From positions 372,001-436,000 of the forward strand of contig JADKKH010000004.1 of NCBI GenBank assembly GCA_016720585.1: a stretch of DNA of 64,000 nucleotides, given 5' to 3'. A program made the translations under genes and the position numbers. The notes below the pieces were generated by a model, which made no database searches, had not been told where the DNA came from, and was given only the letters and a program-made list of their open reading frames with translations. Positions 17,621 to 27,251 of the stretch are shown one piece after another. This DNA is from Chitinophagaceae bacterium (GTDB lineage Bacteria; Bacteroidota; Bacteroidia; Chitinophagales; Chitinophagaceae). The stretch's first letter is position 1. Each line of letters starts with the position of its first letter.

Positions 17621-19426
17621 ATGACGAAGCAATATATCAGTATGGAAAACCTCCGGTTTCTTTTGTATGAGGTACATACAATACAAGACCTGCTAACCTA
17701 CAAACGCTTTGAACATATTGGCGGTATCGAAGAAATAAACGGCTTAATTCATTCAGCCAAAGCCATTGCTGATAAGGAGCTGTTTCCCTTCTTTAGAGCA
17801 ATGGATGAAAATCCTGTTGTGTACAGAGATGGAAAAATACGTTCGCACCCCCAGTTAAAAAATGTTTTTAAAGCCGTTGCGGATGCAGGATGGTTCAGCT
17901 CTATTTCTGCCCTGGAACATGGAGGCATGCAATTGCCATTCATGTTGTATTCAGCTGCTCATCTTATTTTTGAAGCCGCCAACAGCAGTGCGCAAGGCTA
18001 TGTGGGTGTATCTACCGGTGCCCTGGAATTGATAGAAACATTTGGCAGCAAAGAATTGCATGAAGCGTATTTGCCAAACATGTTTGCAGGTAAATGGCAG
18101 GGGACAATGGCGCTTACCGAACCACAGGCGGGCAGTTCCTTATCAGATATTACCACTTCAGCTACACCGACTGATTCTGGCTATTATGAAATTGTTGGTC
18201 AGAAGATATTTATTTCCGGCGGCGAACATGAGGCCTGTGAAAATTTTGTTCATCTTACCCTGGCAAGAATAAAAGGTGCCCCGGCAGGTACCAAGGGCAT
18301 TTCCTTATTTGTAGTTCCAAAATTTATTCAACATAGCGGGGAATTACTGGATAACCATGTGGTATGCGCCGGTGATTTTCAAAAATTGGGGCAGCGGGGT
18401 TATGCCACAGCACATTTGATTTTCGGAGAGCGTGGTGTCACCAAGGGATTCCTGGTTGGCGAAGCCAATAAGGGCTTATCCTATATGTTTCTGATGATGA
18501 ACTCGGCCCGTATTGCCGTTGGCCAAACGGCAGCCGCCGTAGCATCAGCAGCGTACTATGCCTCTTTATTTTATGCCAATGAACGGCCACAGGGAAGGCA
18601 TATTGCGGATAAAGATTTATCAAAAGAACAAATATTAATAATTAATCATGCAGATGTAAGAAGGATGTTATTGATGCAAAAATCATTTGTAGAAGGTTCG
18701 CTGAGCCTGGTTAATGAATGTTTAAAATATTTTGACCTGGAAAAAGTGACCACAGGGGAGGAGAAAGAAAAAATGTATTTACTCCTGGAGATATTAACGC
18801 CCATTGTAAAAACCTATCCTTCCGAAGCAGGCATAGTTTCAGTCAGTAATGCCCTGCAGGTGTTGGGTGGTTATGGATTTACCATGGACTTTGACTTACA
18901 GCAATATTACCGGGATATCCGTATCATGTCCATTTACGAAGGCACATCCGGTATACAGGCCCTGGATCTGTTAGGAAGAAAAGTTCCGATGCAAAATGGT
19001 AAGGCCTTTCAGTTATTACTAGCAGAAATGAGACAAACCGTTGTTACGGCCACCGCTTATCCTGAACTTATTTCATATTCGGAATTATTGGCATCCGCGA
19101 TTCAACTGTATGAAACTACGGTGCACCATTTACTGCAATTCGCAAAAAAAGGAGAAGTGGAAAAATATTTAGCCGATGCCAGTTTATTTATGGAGCTCTC
19201 CGGTATTGTTACGATGGCCTGGCAATGGTTAAAACAGGCCATAGTTGCACAAATGGCGTTGCATAGCGGAGATACAGAAAAACAAAGCCAGGCATTTTAT
19301 GAAAGTAAAATTGAAACCATGCGTTTTTTCTTTAAATATGAGTTGCCTAAAAATAGTGCTATCAGCCATACATTAATGAACCTTGAAATGGTAACTATAA
19401 AAAAGGAGCAGGAAGTATTGATGTAA
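17621..19426 (+). CDS. Long acyl-CoA dehydrogenase (601 aa)
   Basis: Longer than the usual 380-residue enzyme: an N-terminal helical extension (YISMENLRFLLYEVHTIQDL), the core fold and a C-terminal helical extension of about 120 residues. The core has LTEPQAGSSLSDITTSATPT, GQKIFISGGEHE and the usual catalytic base in IYEGTSGIQ (Glu440). This is the DmdC/AidB-like long branch, as found in many Bacteroidota. It probably makes the first alpha,beta-unsaturation of a shorter or branched acyl-CoA. It closes the five-gene operon. Its ordinary YEGT motif contrasts with the YDGP of the other dehydrogenase in the operon, so the two enzymes should do different reactions. Confidence 0.8.
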   Translation: MTKQYISMENLRFLLYEVHTIQDLLTYKRFEHIGGIEEINGLIHSAKAIADKELFPFFRAMDENPVVYRDGKIRSHPQLKNVFKAVADAGWFSSISALEHGGMQLPFMLYSAAHLIFEAANSSAQGYVGVSTGALELIETFGSKELHEAYLPNMFAGKWQGTMALTEPQAGSSLSDITTSATPTDSGYYEIVGQKIFISGGEHEACENFVHLTLARIKGAPAGTKGISLFVVPKFIQHSGELLDNHVVCAGDFQKLGQRGYATAHLIFGERGVTKGFLVGEANKGLSYMFLMMNSARIAVGQTAAAVASAAYYASLFYANERPQGRHIADKDLSKEQILIINHADVRRMLLMQKSFVEGSLSLVNECLKYFDLEKVTTGEEKEKMYLLLEILTPIVKTYPSEAGIVSVSNALQVLGGYGFTMDFDLQQYYRDIRIMSIYEGTSGIQALDLLGRKVPMQNGKAFQLLLAEMRQTVVTATAYPELISYSELLASAIQLYETTVHHLLQFAKKGEVEKYLADASLFMELSGIVTMAWQWLKQAIVAQMALHSGDTEKQSQAFYESKIETMRFFFKYELPKNSAISHTLMNLEMVTIKKEQEVLM

Positions 19427-19500
19427 AGAAAGGGATATTCACAGAAGTCATCTTACAGGCAGCCGTAATATAGGTTACCTTTATATTTTACAAATATTCC

Positions 19501-22053
19501 ATGAAGGAATTCTATCAACGCACGATACACGAGGTCCTCGATCAGCTAAAAACATCTCTTTCCGGTTTAAGCAATGAATACGTAACAACCCTTCAAAAAG
19601 AATATGGGGCCAATGTTTTACTGGAAACCAGGCAAAAAAGTAAGTGGGCAATTCTTGGAGCTCAGTTTACCGATGTTATGATCGTCATTTTGCTTGTTGC
19701 AGTTGTCATTTCTTTTGTCGTGGGGGAGCATACGGATGCATTTGTTATTCTAGCCATCATCGCCGGGAATGCCGGGATGGGTTATTACCAGGAGTATAAT
19801 GCAGAAAAATCCATTCGCCTGTTGCAGAAAATGTCGGCACAATTTGCCATGGTTCTGCGGAATGATAATCCTGCAAAGATTGAAGCCAGCGCATTGGTAC
19901 CGGGCGATATTATTTTCCTGGAAGCCGGAGATATTGTACCGGCTGATGCCCGGTTACTGAAAGTTCATTCATTTAAAACGGATGAAGCATCGCTGACAGG
20001 AGAAAGTCATTCAGTAGAAAAGAAAACAGGAGCCCTAACTGAACAAAACCTGGTACCGGGAGATCAGCATAATATGATCTTTAAAGGAACCATGGTCAGT
20101 AATGGTTCTGCCAGAGCCGTGGTCACATCGATCGGGATGAATACCGAGTTGGGAAAGATTGCAGGCTTGCTGGAAGCAGAATCTCCCAGAACACCCCTTC
20201 AGAAACGGCTGGCAATTTTCAGTAAACAACTGGCCCTGATCGTTATACTCATTTGCGTGGTAATATTTGGTATTGGATTGTGGCGGGGCGAACCGGCATT
20301 TACGATGTTTCTTACTGCATTATCGATGGCGGTAGCTGCTTTACCGGAAGCACTTCCGGCAGTAATTACTATTGCACTTGCACAGGGAGCCAGACGCATG
20401 GTAAAGCAAAATGCCCTGATGAGAAAATTACCTGCTGTGGAAACCCTGGGTTCTGTTACCTATATCTGTACCGACAAAACCGGAACGCTTACACAAAATA
20501 TCATGACAGTTGAAAAGATAATGGCTGTATCGGGGAAAGAAGAATTACTGAAGCATGCCATGATCTTAAATAACGAAGTAAGATTTTCGGAAAATGGCTT
20601 GCTGGGTGATTCTACCGAAACAGCCCTGGTCCATCATGCGATTGCAAAAGGTCACAAAAAAGAAACGTCAGATCTGCAATTCCCACTCCTGGCAAAACTT
20701 CCTTTTGATTCTGAAAGAATGCGGATGAGTACGTTACATCAGCATGGTGATAAATGGATATTGTTTGTAAAAGGAGCACCGGTCAAAATGGTGGAAGCAT
20801 TAAGTGAAAAATATGTAGAACAGATTCCTTCATGGCTTGATATAAACCGGGAATGGGCCGCTGAGGGGTTAAGGATTTTATTTTTTTCATATAAAATATT
20901 AGATCACTATCCTGCTGAAATAAATTCGGGACTGGAAAAGGAACTGGATTTTCTTGGAATCACCGCTATGATAGATCCTCCCCGGGAAGAAGTGATTGAA
21001 TCCATCAGGCAATGTAAAACAGCCGGCATAAAGACGGTAATGATCACCGGTGATCAGCTGCTGACTGCTACGGCCATTGCTGAACGTTTGGGAATGATAG
21101 AACCAGGACACCCGGGAGTAAGAACCGGGGCAGAACTGGATGAATTATCGGAAGAAGCATTCAACAATGAAATCAGCCATACTTCCGTTTATGCAAGAGT
21201 GTCTCCGGCACAAAAACTGAAGATTGTAAAAACATTACAAAGCAAAGGAGAATTTGTTGCGATGACTGGGGACGGGGTGAATGATGCGCCGTCACTGAAA
21301 CAGTCGGATATTGGCGTAGCCATGGGAATAACAGGCACGGATGTATCCAAAGAAGCGGCAGATATGATCTTGCTGGATGATAATTTTGCAACCATTGTAA
21401 AAGCAGTGCGGGAGGGTAGAAGGATTTATGAGAATATCCGGAAATTTATTTTGTATGTGCTTTCCTGCAACCTGGGCGAAATACTGACTATTTTAATTGC
21501 ACCGGTTCTTGGTTTTGCCGTTCCATTGCTACCAACACAAATTCTCTGGATCAACCTTGTAACAGATGGCCTGCCCGGTTTAGCCCTTGTAGCAGAACCT
21601 GCAGAGAAGAATATTATGAACCGGCCACCCCGTTCCCCCAAAGAAAATTTATTTGCAGGTGGTTTAATGGGAAGGATTTTGCTGACCGGTATCATATTAG
21701 CCATCGCAGCTATCTTGGTTCAATGGTGGGCGGTTAACCAGGGGTATGGAATACAAACGCAGCAAACAATGGTATTTACCACACTGTGTTTTGTGCAACT
21801 GGGTAATGCCCTTTCAGTACGTTCAGTTTTTCAATCCTTGTTTTCATCGGATATTTTTGCCAATAAGAAAATGTGGGGCGCTATTACAGGAACGATCATA
21901 CTGCAATTGCTGATTATATACGTACCATTTTTACAATCCATTTTTAAAACGACCGGGATAAGCTGGAAGGCCATGGCTTTGATTCTGATAGTTACATTTG
22001 GGGCAGTGCTGTTAGTAGAAATTATTAAATATTTTAACAGAAGAAAAAAGTAA
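19501..22053 (+). CDS. P2A-type (Ca2+-like) cation ATPase
   Basis: An 850-residue P-type ATPase. All core motifs are seen: TGES (166-169) in the actuator domain, DKTGTLT with phosphorylated Asp325, KGAP in the nucleotide domain, and TGDGVNDAP (589-597). About ten transmembrane helices are visible, six of them after the hydrolase domain. The M4 site reads ALPEALPAVI, close to the PEGLP of SERCA/PMCA-type pumps, and the N-terminus has the usual cation-ATPase N domain. It therefore belongs with Ca2+ (or Mn2+) efflux pumps and not with heavy-metal pumps, since no CPC motif or N-terminal metal domain is present. It is transcribed alone. Confidence 0.85.
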   Translation: MKEFYQRTIHEVLDQLKTSLSGLSNEYVTTLQKEYGANVLLETRQKSKWAILGAQFTDVMIVILLVAVVISFVVGEHTDAFVILAIIAGNAGMGYYQEYNAEKSIRLLQKMSAQFAMVLRNDNPAKIEASALVPGDIIFLEAGDIVPADARLLKVHSFKTDEASLTGESHSVEKKTGALTEQNLVPGDQHNMIFKGTMVSNGSARAVVTSIGMNTELGKIAGLLEAESPRTPLQKRLAIFSKQLALIVILICVVIFGIGLWRGEPAFTMFLTALSMAVAALPEALPAVITIALAQGARRMVKQNALMRKLPAVETLGSVTYICTDKTGTLTQNIMTVEKIMAVSGKEELLKHAMILNNEVRFSENGLLGDSTETALVHHAIAKGHKKETSDLQFPLLAKLPFDSERMRMSTLHQHGDKWILFVKGAPVKMVEALSEKYVEQIPSWLDINREWAAEGLRILFFSYKILDHYPAEINSGLEKELDFLGITAMIDPPREEVIESIRQCKTAGIKTVMITGDQLLTATAIAERLGMIEPGHPGVRTGAELDELSEEAFNNEISHTSVYARVSPAQKLKIVKTLQSKGEFVAMTGDGVNDAPSLKQSDIGVAMGITGTDVSKEAADMILLDDNFATIVKAVREGRRIYENIRKFILYVLSCNLGEILTILIAPVLGFAVPLLPTQILWINLVTDGLPGLALVAEPAEKNIMNRPPRSPKENLFAGGLMGRILLTGIILAIAAILVQWWAVNQGYGIQTQQTMVFTTLCFVQLGNALSVRSVFQSLFSSDIFANKKMWGAITGTIILQLLIIYVPFLQSIFKTTGISWKAMALILIVTFGAVLLVEIIKYFNRRKK

Positions 22054-22199
22054 TAGAGTAATGCTGCGAAGATTTATTACCAACTACCTTTCCGGTCAAC
22101 ATCCAATTTTTTGCGGGGGGGGTCCGTGATTATCTTTATTTAGATTTCAGACAAGCTATTGTAATTTAGTTTGTGTAAACAGCTCCTTTAAAAAACGAT

Positions 22200-22670
22200 A
22201 TGAAAGCAGCTACCATTATTGAATTAAAGCAGGAATTGCTCAATAGTTCTCCGGCTACCCTGACAGATCTTTGCCTGCGGCTGGCCCGTTTTAAAAAGGA
22301 GAATAAAGAATTATTGACCTACCTGCTTTTTGAAGCTCATGATACGGTCTCTTATATAAAAAATGTACAAGGGGTAATAGATTTTCAATTTGAAGGGATG
22401 AATAAAAGTAATGTGTACCTGGTTAAAAAAACATTGCGGAAAATAGTGCGAACAGTGGCAAAATATACCCGTTACAGCGGCCTGGCCTCTGTAGAAATTG
22501 AATTACTCATTTATTTTTGTGTCCGGATGAAAGCGTTGGATATTCCGATAAATACAAACCCCGCGCTTTTAACTATTTACCAAAATCAATTAAAGAAAAT
22601 AAACAAAACGGTTGCATCCTTACACGAGGATTTGCAGTATGATTATTTAAAAGAAATAACCAAATTATAA
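22200..22670 (+). CDS. Conserved helical protein of unknown function
   Basis: A 156-residue, mostly alpha-helical protein without signal peptide or transmembrane segment. It begins MKAATIIELKQELLNSSPAT and contains ELLTYLLFEAHDTVSYIKNV and KTLRKIVRTVAKYTRYSG. Basic helices in the middle could bind nucleic acid or a partner, but I recognise no domain. It stands between the P-type ATPase and the cyclase, each with its own upstream gap, so no functional link follows from position. Similar short helical proteins are frequent in Chitinophagaceae. Confidence 0.65.
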   Translation: MKAATIIELKQELLNSSPATLTDLCLRLARFKKENKELLTYLLFEAHDTVSYIKNVQGVIDFQFEGMNKSNVYLVKKTLRKIVRTVAKYTRYSGLASVEIELLIYFCVRMKALDIPINTNPALLTIYQNQLKKINKTVASLHEDLQYDYLKEITKL

Positions 22671-22702
22671 AATCGGGCAGATGGAGTCCCATAGCCTGAT
22701 TT
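22670..22702 (+). terminator. Possible hairpin just after the helical protein
   Basis: AAATCGGGC (22670-22678) and GCCTGATTT (22694-22702) pair over nine bases with one G-T wobble. No T-tract follows, so termination is uncertain. Confidence 0.35.
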
Positions 22703-22876
22703 GATGGCTATATTATTAATTGCAAAATTTCTCCTGTCCCGATCTTAGAAAAATAATAAATGATTAAGGAGATTATGAAAATAATGGCATGTCAAATTAT
22801 TGGCCCGCCTGCATTAAAAGGTTAAGAATCAGGGGAATGTCTTTTTTCATTAACTTGCAACCCCAACAGTAAAACA

Positions 22877-24805
22877 ATGCCTGAACATTCTCACCAACTT
22901 GCTGCTATTCTGTTTGCCGATGTAGAAGGATATACGGCTATGATGCAGCAGGATGAGATTGCTGCTGTTGAGAAAATAAATCGCTTCAGGCAAACACTGG
23001 AAACACTTGCTGCGGAATTAAATGGCAAGATCGTTCAGTATTACGGTGATGGGTCTTTGCTACTTTTTAATAGTTCCACAGATGCTGTGGATTTTGCAAA
23101 ATTATTACAGACAGATTTGAATACAGCCCCGGTTGTGCCCGTCCGCATTGGCATTCATATGGGGGAAGTACTATGGCAAAACGAAAACATTTTCGGAGAT
23201 GTGGTAAATATTGCTTCCCGGATACAGGCACTTGCCCCGACCGGTGGTATTTATGTATCCGAAACGGTTTCCATGAATATTGCCAATAAAAAAGGGCTGG
23301 ATTCGGTATTTGTAAAAGAACAGAAACTGAAAAATGTAAAGGAACCTGTACGTATTTATGAAGTGTTGACGGAATTCAGTAAATCCATTACCCAAACTAC
23401 TAATCCTGATAAACCTGTTATCAAAATCATTCCGGAAAACAGTATTGCCGTCCTTCCTTTTTCCAATATGAGTAGTGATAAGGAACAGGAATATTTCAGT
23501 GATGGTCTGACGGATGATATAATCACCCAGCTTTCGAAGATTAAAAAATTCAAGGTGATCTCAAGGACTTCGGTAATGCAATATAAGATCAACCCCAAAT
23601 CGATAAAAGAGATCGGCGGTGAGTTGGGGGTGGCTTTAATATTGGAAGGCAGTGTTCAACGCTATGGCGAACAGGTTCGTATTACAGCTCAGTTGATCAA
23701 TGCCGCAACAGATGATCATTTATGGGCTGAATCCTATGATCGCCCGGTAAAAGATATTTTCTCCATTCAGCGGGAAGTGGCCATGGCTATTGCATCGGTA
23801 CTAAATACAAAACTCTCAAAAAAAGAAGCCCAAAACCTGGATAATACGCCAACGGTAGATGTGCAAGCCTATGATCTTTTTCTTCGGGGTAAATTTTTGC
23901 TTGAAAAAAGAAATAAGACTGATTTGCTGATTGCCCGGGAGCTTTTCCAGCAAGCCGTTAAAAAAGACAAAAATTTCGCTATTGCTTATTCGGGTCTGGC
24001 CGATACTTATCTTCTTTCATCCTATCGGGGTTATGAAGATCCGGATATCATGTTACCATTGGCAAAAAAACACATTGATATCACGCTGGCATTGGAGCCT
24101 CCAGGTGGTGAAATTCAGGCTACACTGGGATATTGGTATCACCAGACATTTAACTGGAAGGAGGCTGAAAAGACGTACCGTAATGCGATAATGCTTAATC
24201 CTAACCAGTCAAATGTATATCTCTGGTTGGCTATTTTACTGGAAGCAAAAGAAGAAAGGGAAGAAGCTATCAAAATCTATGATATTGGAAGTGAAGTAAA
24301 TCCGGCCTGGGATTATTTAATGGAGAATAAGATCAGGGCTTTGGCAAACAGCAATAACCCCGAAGAAGCCATCCGGCTTCAAAAAAATCTTATTGAAAAA
24401 ACAACCTATGATCCGGTGACACAGAAAGCCCGGTATACCAGTCTTTCTAAGATTTATTGGTCTTTTGGAAATAAGGAAGAAGCCATTCTGGCTGCAGAGA
24501 AAGCACAAAACCCGGGCTTACTAAAGTTTTACCGGCAGGGAGATCACAAGATGCTGGAAAAAGAGGTAGAAGAACATTACAATGTATTAAAAAAATCAGG
24601 AGAATATATATCCGAACTCTGGATGGGAATGGATTATGCAAAAGCAGGAGCCCGGGATAAAGCGCTTGAATGTTTTACAAATGCTATTGTACTCAAGGAT
24701 ACAGCGATCACCCTGTTACTGATCAGGCAGTATGATTTTTTAAACATTAAATTTCTTAACCTGGTTCAGCTAACCCGAAAGATCAAATTACTGATTGCAT
24801 ATTGA
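22877..24805 (+). CDS. Class III nucleotide-cyclase domain fused to FlgO/CadC-like and TPR domains
   Basis: A 642-residue soluble protein in three parts. Residues about 8-170 are a class III cyclase homology domain with both metal aspartates (FADVEGYT and YYGDGS) and the Asn/Arg pair in VVNIASRI; the usual adenine-specifying Lys before GDG is replaced by Gln (IVQYYGDG). Residues about 185-320 hold the FlgO-like fold (SIAVLPFSNMSSDKEQEYFS, ILEGSVQRYGEQVRITAQL). Then come at least five TPR-like repeats (AIAYSGLADTYLL, NPNQSNVYLWLAILLEAKEE). Proteins of this layout are frequent in Bacteroidota and rhizobia. It may make cAMP or cGMP in response to a partner held by the TPRs. Activity is uncertain because of the Gln. 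Confidence 0.75.
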   Translation: MPEHSHQLAAILFADVEGYTAMMQQDEIAAVEKINRFRQTLETLAAELNGKIVQYYGDGSLLLFNSSTDAVDFAKLLQTDLNTAPVVPVRIGIHMGEVLWQNENIFGDVVNIASRIQALAPTGGIYVSETVSMNIANKKGLDSVFVKEQKLKNVKEPVRIYEVLTEFSKSITQTTNPDKPVIKIIPENSIAVLPFSNMSSDKEQEYFSDGLTDDIITQLSKIKKFKVISRTSVMQYKINPKSIKEIGGELGVALILEGSVQRYGEQVRITAQLINAATDDHLWAESYDRPVKDIFSIQREVAMAIASVLNTKLSKKEAQNLDNTPTVDVQAYDLFLRGKFLLEKRNKTDLLIARELFQQAVKKDKNFAIAYSGLADTYLLSSYRGYEDPDIMLPLAKKHIDITLALEPPGGEIQATLGYWYHQTFNWKEAEKTYRNAIMLNPNQSNVYLWLAILLEAKEEREEAIKIYDIGSEVNPAWDYLMENKIRALANSNNPEEAIRLQKNLIEKTTYDPVTQKARYTSLSKIYWSFGNKEEAILAAEKAQNPGLLKFYRQGDHKMLEKEVEEHYNVLKKSGEYISELWMGMDYAKAGARDKALECFTNAIVLKDTAITLLLIRQYDFLNIKFLNLVQLTRKIKLLIAY

Positions 24806-24908
24806 GCAGATACGGTTTTTACTTTAATGCTATTTCGGGATTTTTTTGGGGAGATGCACTTCTTTTTGTAGCGCTGAAAATTTCCGGTTATCATCCTTGT
24901 TAAATGAT

Positions 24909-25787
24909 TTATTTATACCTGTAGATCGGCCGGGTCAGGCAAGTGGGTCCGCCGCCTCCCTTTACACTGATCTCTGCTCCTTTATAAACAATAACCTTAC
25001 AACCGGCTTCTTCTAAAGCAGATTTAATTTTCAGGTTACCATCTACCAGTAAACATTCACGCGGTGCAAGGGCCAGCACATTGCAACCCATACTTTCAAA
25101 TTCCTCGGGCGACACTTCCAGTAACTGAAATCCGCGCTGCAATAGAAGATTCCTGAATACAATGGGCATTAACGGGGAATAGACTACAGCGAGGTTGGTA
25201 TCAACCGGGCTTAAAATTGACATGAGATGAAAAACATCTTCCGGGCCCTTGTAATGGGGCAAGGGAACCGTTATTACCTCTACACCCAGGGGTTGCAACA
25301 AATTGGTTAACTGCTGAATTCCTTCCGGGTTGGTACGGTACGTATGTCCTACAGCCAGTGTTTGTTCATCCAGCCAGGCAACATCTCCTCCTTCGAGTGT
25401 CCCGGGTGCAGTTATGGATCCCAGTACCGGAATCCCATTTGCTTCGAATGCTTTTTTTTCAGCCAGGGGTTCATGAACCCTTCCTGCCTTACCCATATTA
25501 CAAATGATCATTCCCTGGTTGGTTGCAATGGCCGCATCACGGCAATAAATAGAATCCATGTTTACAGTAGCATCTTCCGGAAAATATAATATTTCGGTTC
25601 CGGTTTGTTCTAAAACAGATTGAAAAGAGGCATACTCCTGTCGGGCTACAGGGAAGTCAGGTTTGCCGAGATAATTCAACTCTTTCCAATATTGTTCTAT
25701 ATGTATTTCACTGATAAAAGCCTGCTGTACCTTTTTAAGGAACAGCGATTTTATTTTACCGGTCTCTGAATGGCAGGTGTAATTCAT
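24909..25787 (-). CDS. DDAH-like amidino-hydrolase
   Basis: A 292-residue member of the amidinotransferase/DDAH superfamily. It has the GGDV loop (TLEGGDVAWLDEQTLAVGHT), a His in EDVFHLMSIL and the catalytic Cys at 283 in GGGGPTCLTRPIYR close to the C-terminus, plus an SIYCRDAAIAT substrate-binding segment. These enzymes hydrolyse a guanidino group, for example dimethylarginine to citrulline and dimethylamine, or arginine. The exact substrate is not visible; a role in arginine or dimethylarginine catabolism is likely. The gene stands alone. Confidence 0.8.
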   Translation of the reverse strand: MNYTCHSETGKIKSLFLKKVQQAFISEIHIEQYWKELNYLGKPDFPVARQEYASFQSVLEQTGTEILYFPEDATVNMDSIYCRDAAIATNQGMIICNMGKAGRVHEPLAEKKAFEANGIPVLGSITAPGTLEGGDVAWLDEQTLAVGHTYRTNPEGIQQLTNLLQPLGVEVITVPLPHYKGPEDVFHLMSILSPVDTNLAVVYSPLMPIVFRNLLLQRGFQLLEVSPEEFESMGCNVLALAPRECLLVDGNLKIKSALEEAGCKVIVYKGAEISVKGGGGPTCLTRPIYRYK

Positions 25788-26115
25788 AACTGGGCGCAGT
25801 ATATTTTGAATATAAATATAGGATTCGTTAACGTTTTTACATTCTTAAAAACAGGGCTGTAGCTTAAACTCCTTTTACAGAGGCTCATCGATAAGTAATT
25901 AAATTTTTAGGCCGGTATATTTTTATGAAAGGGGAAAAAATATTTGATCGCTTGAGGAATTACACGGAAAGATCATGAAGCTTGAATAAGGGCTCATAAG
26001 AAAGAAGGGATCACTGTTTAATCCGATGAATTTTCCTTTTAAATCATTAACTGATCATTCCTAAATCAGCACTAAAAATAGCGGATGAAATATAGGCAGC
26101 TGAAAGCAAACGGGA
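25788..26115. other. Gene-free interval
   Basis: These 328 bases lie between two minus-strand genes. Both ORFs and strong hairpins are absent. Read on the minus strand, TATATTTA (7 of 8 to the -7 consensus) occurs shortly upstream of the DDAH-like gene. Confidence 0.5.
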
Positions 26116-26562
26116 CTACTTGACAATTTTTACGTTGACAGCATTGGCACCTTTTGGTCCCATCTCCACTTCAAAAGTTACTTTGGTGTGTTCTTTTACT
26201 TCTTCGGTCAGTGAGTTAATATGTACAAAAACACTTTCCTGTGTTTCCATGTCTTTAATAAATCCATATCCTTTGGCATCATTAAAAAAAGTGACAACAC
26301 CTTTGCGGATAAGATCTTCCGGATTTACCGGTAACTGTTTAGGCACACCAATTTCAATATCTTCAAGTTTTACGACAATTTTTTTCCGGGGATCCGGGGG
26401 CTTGGAGGAGAGGTTACCATTCTCATCAAGATAGGCAAGCATATCATCAAAACTCTTTCCGTCTTTCGCATGCTCTTTACGTTCCTGCTTTCGTTCTGCT
26501 TTTTCCTTTTTGTTTTGTTGTTTTTTCTTTTCTCTTTCTTTTTTATTCCAGGTTTCTGCCAT
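26116..26562 (-). CDS. Cold-shock-domain protein with charged N-terminal tail
   Basis: A 148-residue protein. The C-terminal 65 residues are a cold shock domain, with RNP1 (KGYGFI) and RNP2 (VFVHI), and GVVTFFNDAKGYGFIKDMET starting the fold. The first 80 residues are an unusual, nearly coiled-coil tail of Lys, Glu, Arg and Gln (EREKKKQQNKKEKAERKQER). Classical CspA proteins are about 70 residues, so this one is about twice as long. It probably binds single-stranded RNA or DNA, with the basic tail adding non-specific affinity. This version is typical of Bacteroidota. Confidence 0.85.
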   Translation of the reverse strand: MAETWNKKEREKKKQQNKKEKAERKQERKEHAKDGKSFDDMLAYLDENGNLSSKPPDPRKKIVVKLEDIEIGVPKQLPVNPEDLIRKGVVTFFNDAKGYGFIKDMETQESVFVHINSLTEEVKEHTKVTFEVEMGPKGANAVNVKIVK

Positions 26563-26834
26563 AGTGTATCGTTATTTATTTTTTATGGTTTGCTGATCAG
26601 TTAAAATTGAGGGGACGAAATTCCGGCAAAAAGCCTTACTGGCTTTCGCAGATTTGTTTAAAGGTAAGCTATTTCCGGCTACCAGTTGCCACCGTCTGTT
26701 CCAACAAGTTTATGTTTCTTTTGTTTTGATAACCCCGCACGTCAACAAAGTATTCCAGAGAAAGGGAATTTCCCGGAGAATTTGTGTATTTTTATTACAG
26801 AAAATTTGTTACAAACACACTCTGAATCAATTTT

Positions 26835-27200
26835 ATGAAAATACTGATCGCTATCACTTTCGTTGTTTTTTTGGGATGTACATCCTATGCACAAAATACT
26901 GGAATTAAGACTGCTAAGCCAGACCCCACTAAAAAAATAGAAACCGTTGAAGCCTCTTGTGGCCAATGCCAGTTTCATCTAACCGGAAAGGGTTGTAGCC
27001 TTGCTATACGAATTGATGGCAAAGCCTATTTTGTTGACGGTACAACGATTGATGAGCATGGAGATGCTCATGCGACCGATGGTTTTTGTGAAGCTATCCG
27101 GAAAGCAGAAATACAGGGTGAACTTGTTAAGGACCGGTATAAAATAACGTACTTTAAACTGGTAAAAATTGCCCCGAAAGAATATGAAAAAAAAATGTAA
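26835..27200 (+). CDS. Secreted DUF6370 protein
   Basis: A 121-residue protein with a signal peptide (MKILIAITFVVFLGCTSYAQ). The mature part has the family signature: EASCGQCQFHLTGKGCSLAI with three cysteines, then RIDGKAYFVDGT, DEHGDAHATDGFC and AIRKAEIQGE. The cysteine and His/Asp pattern would fit metal binding or a redox site, but no activity is established. It lies alone on the plus strand, and the upstream gap has no obvious promoter box. Confidence 0.8.
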   Translation: MKILIAITFVVFLGCTSYAQNTGIKTAKPDPTKKIETVEASCGQCQFHLTGKGCSLAIRIDGKAYFVDGTTIDEHGDAHATDGFCEAIRKAEIQGELVKDRYKITYFKLVKIAPKEYEKKM

Positions 27201-27251
27201 CGTCGGGCTTTTTAATTTTTATCTCCCCAAATTTAAAACGAATACGGTCTT

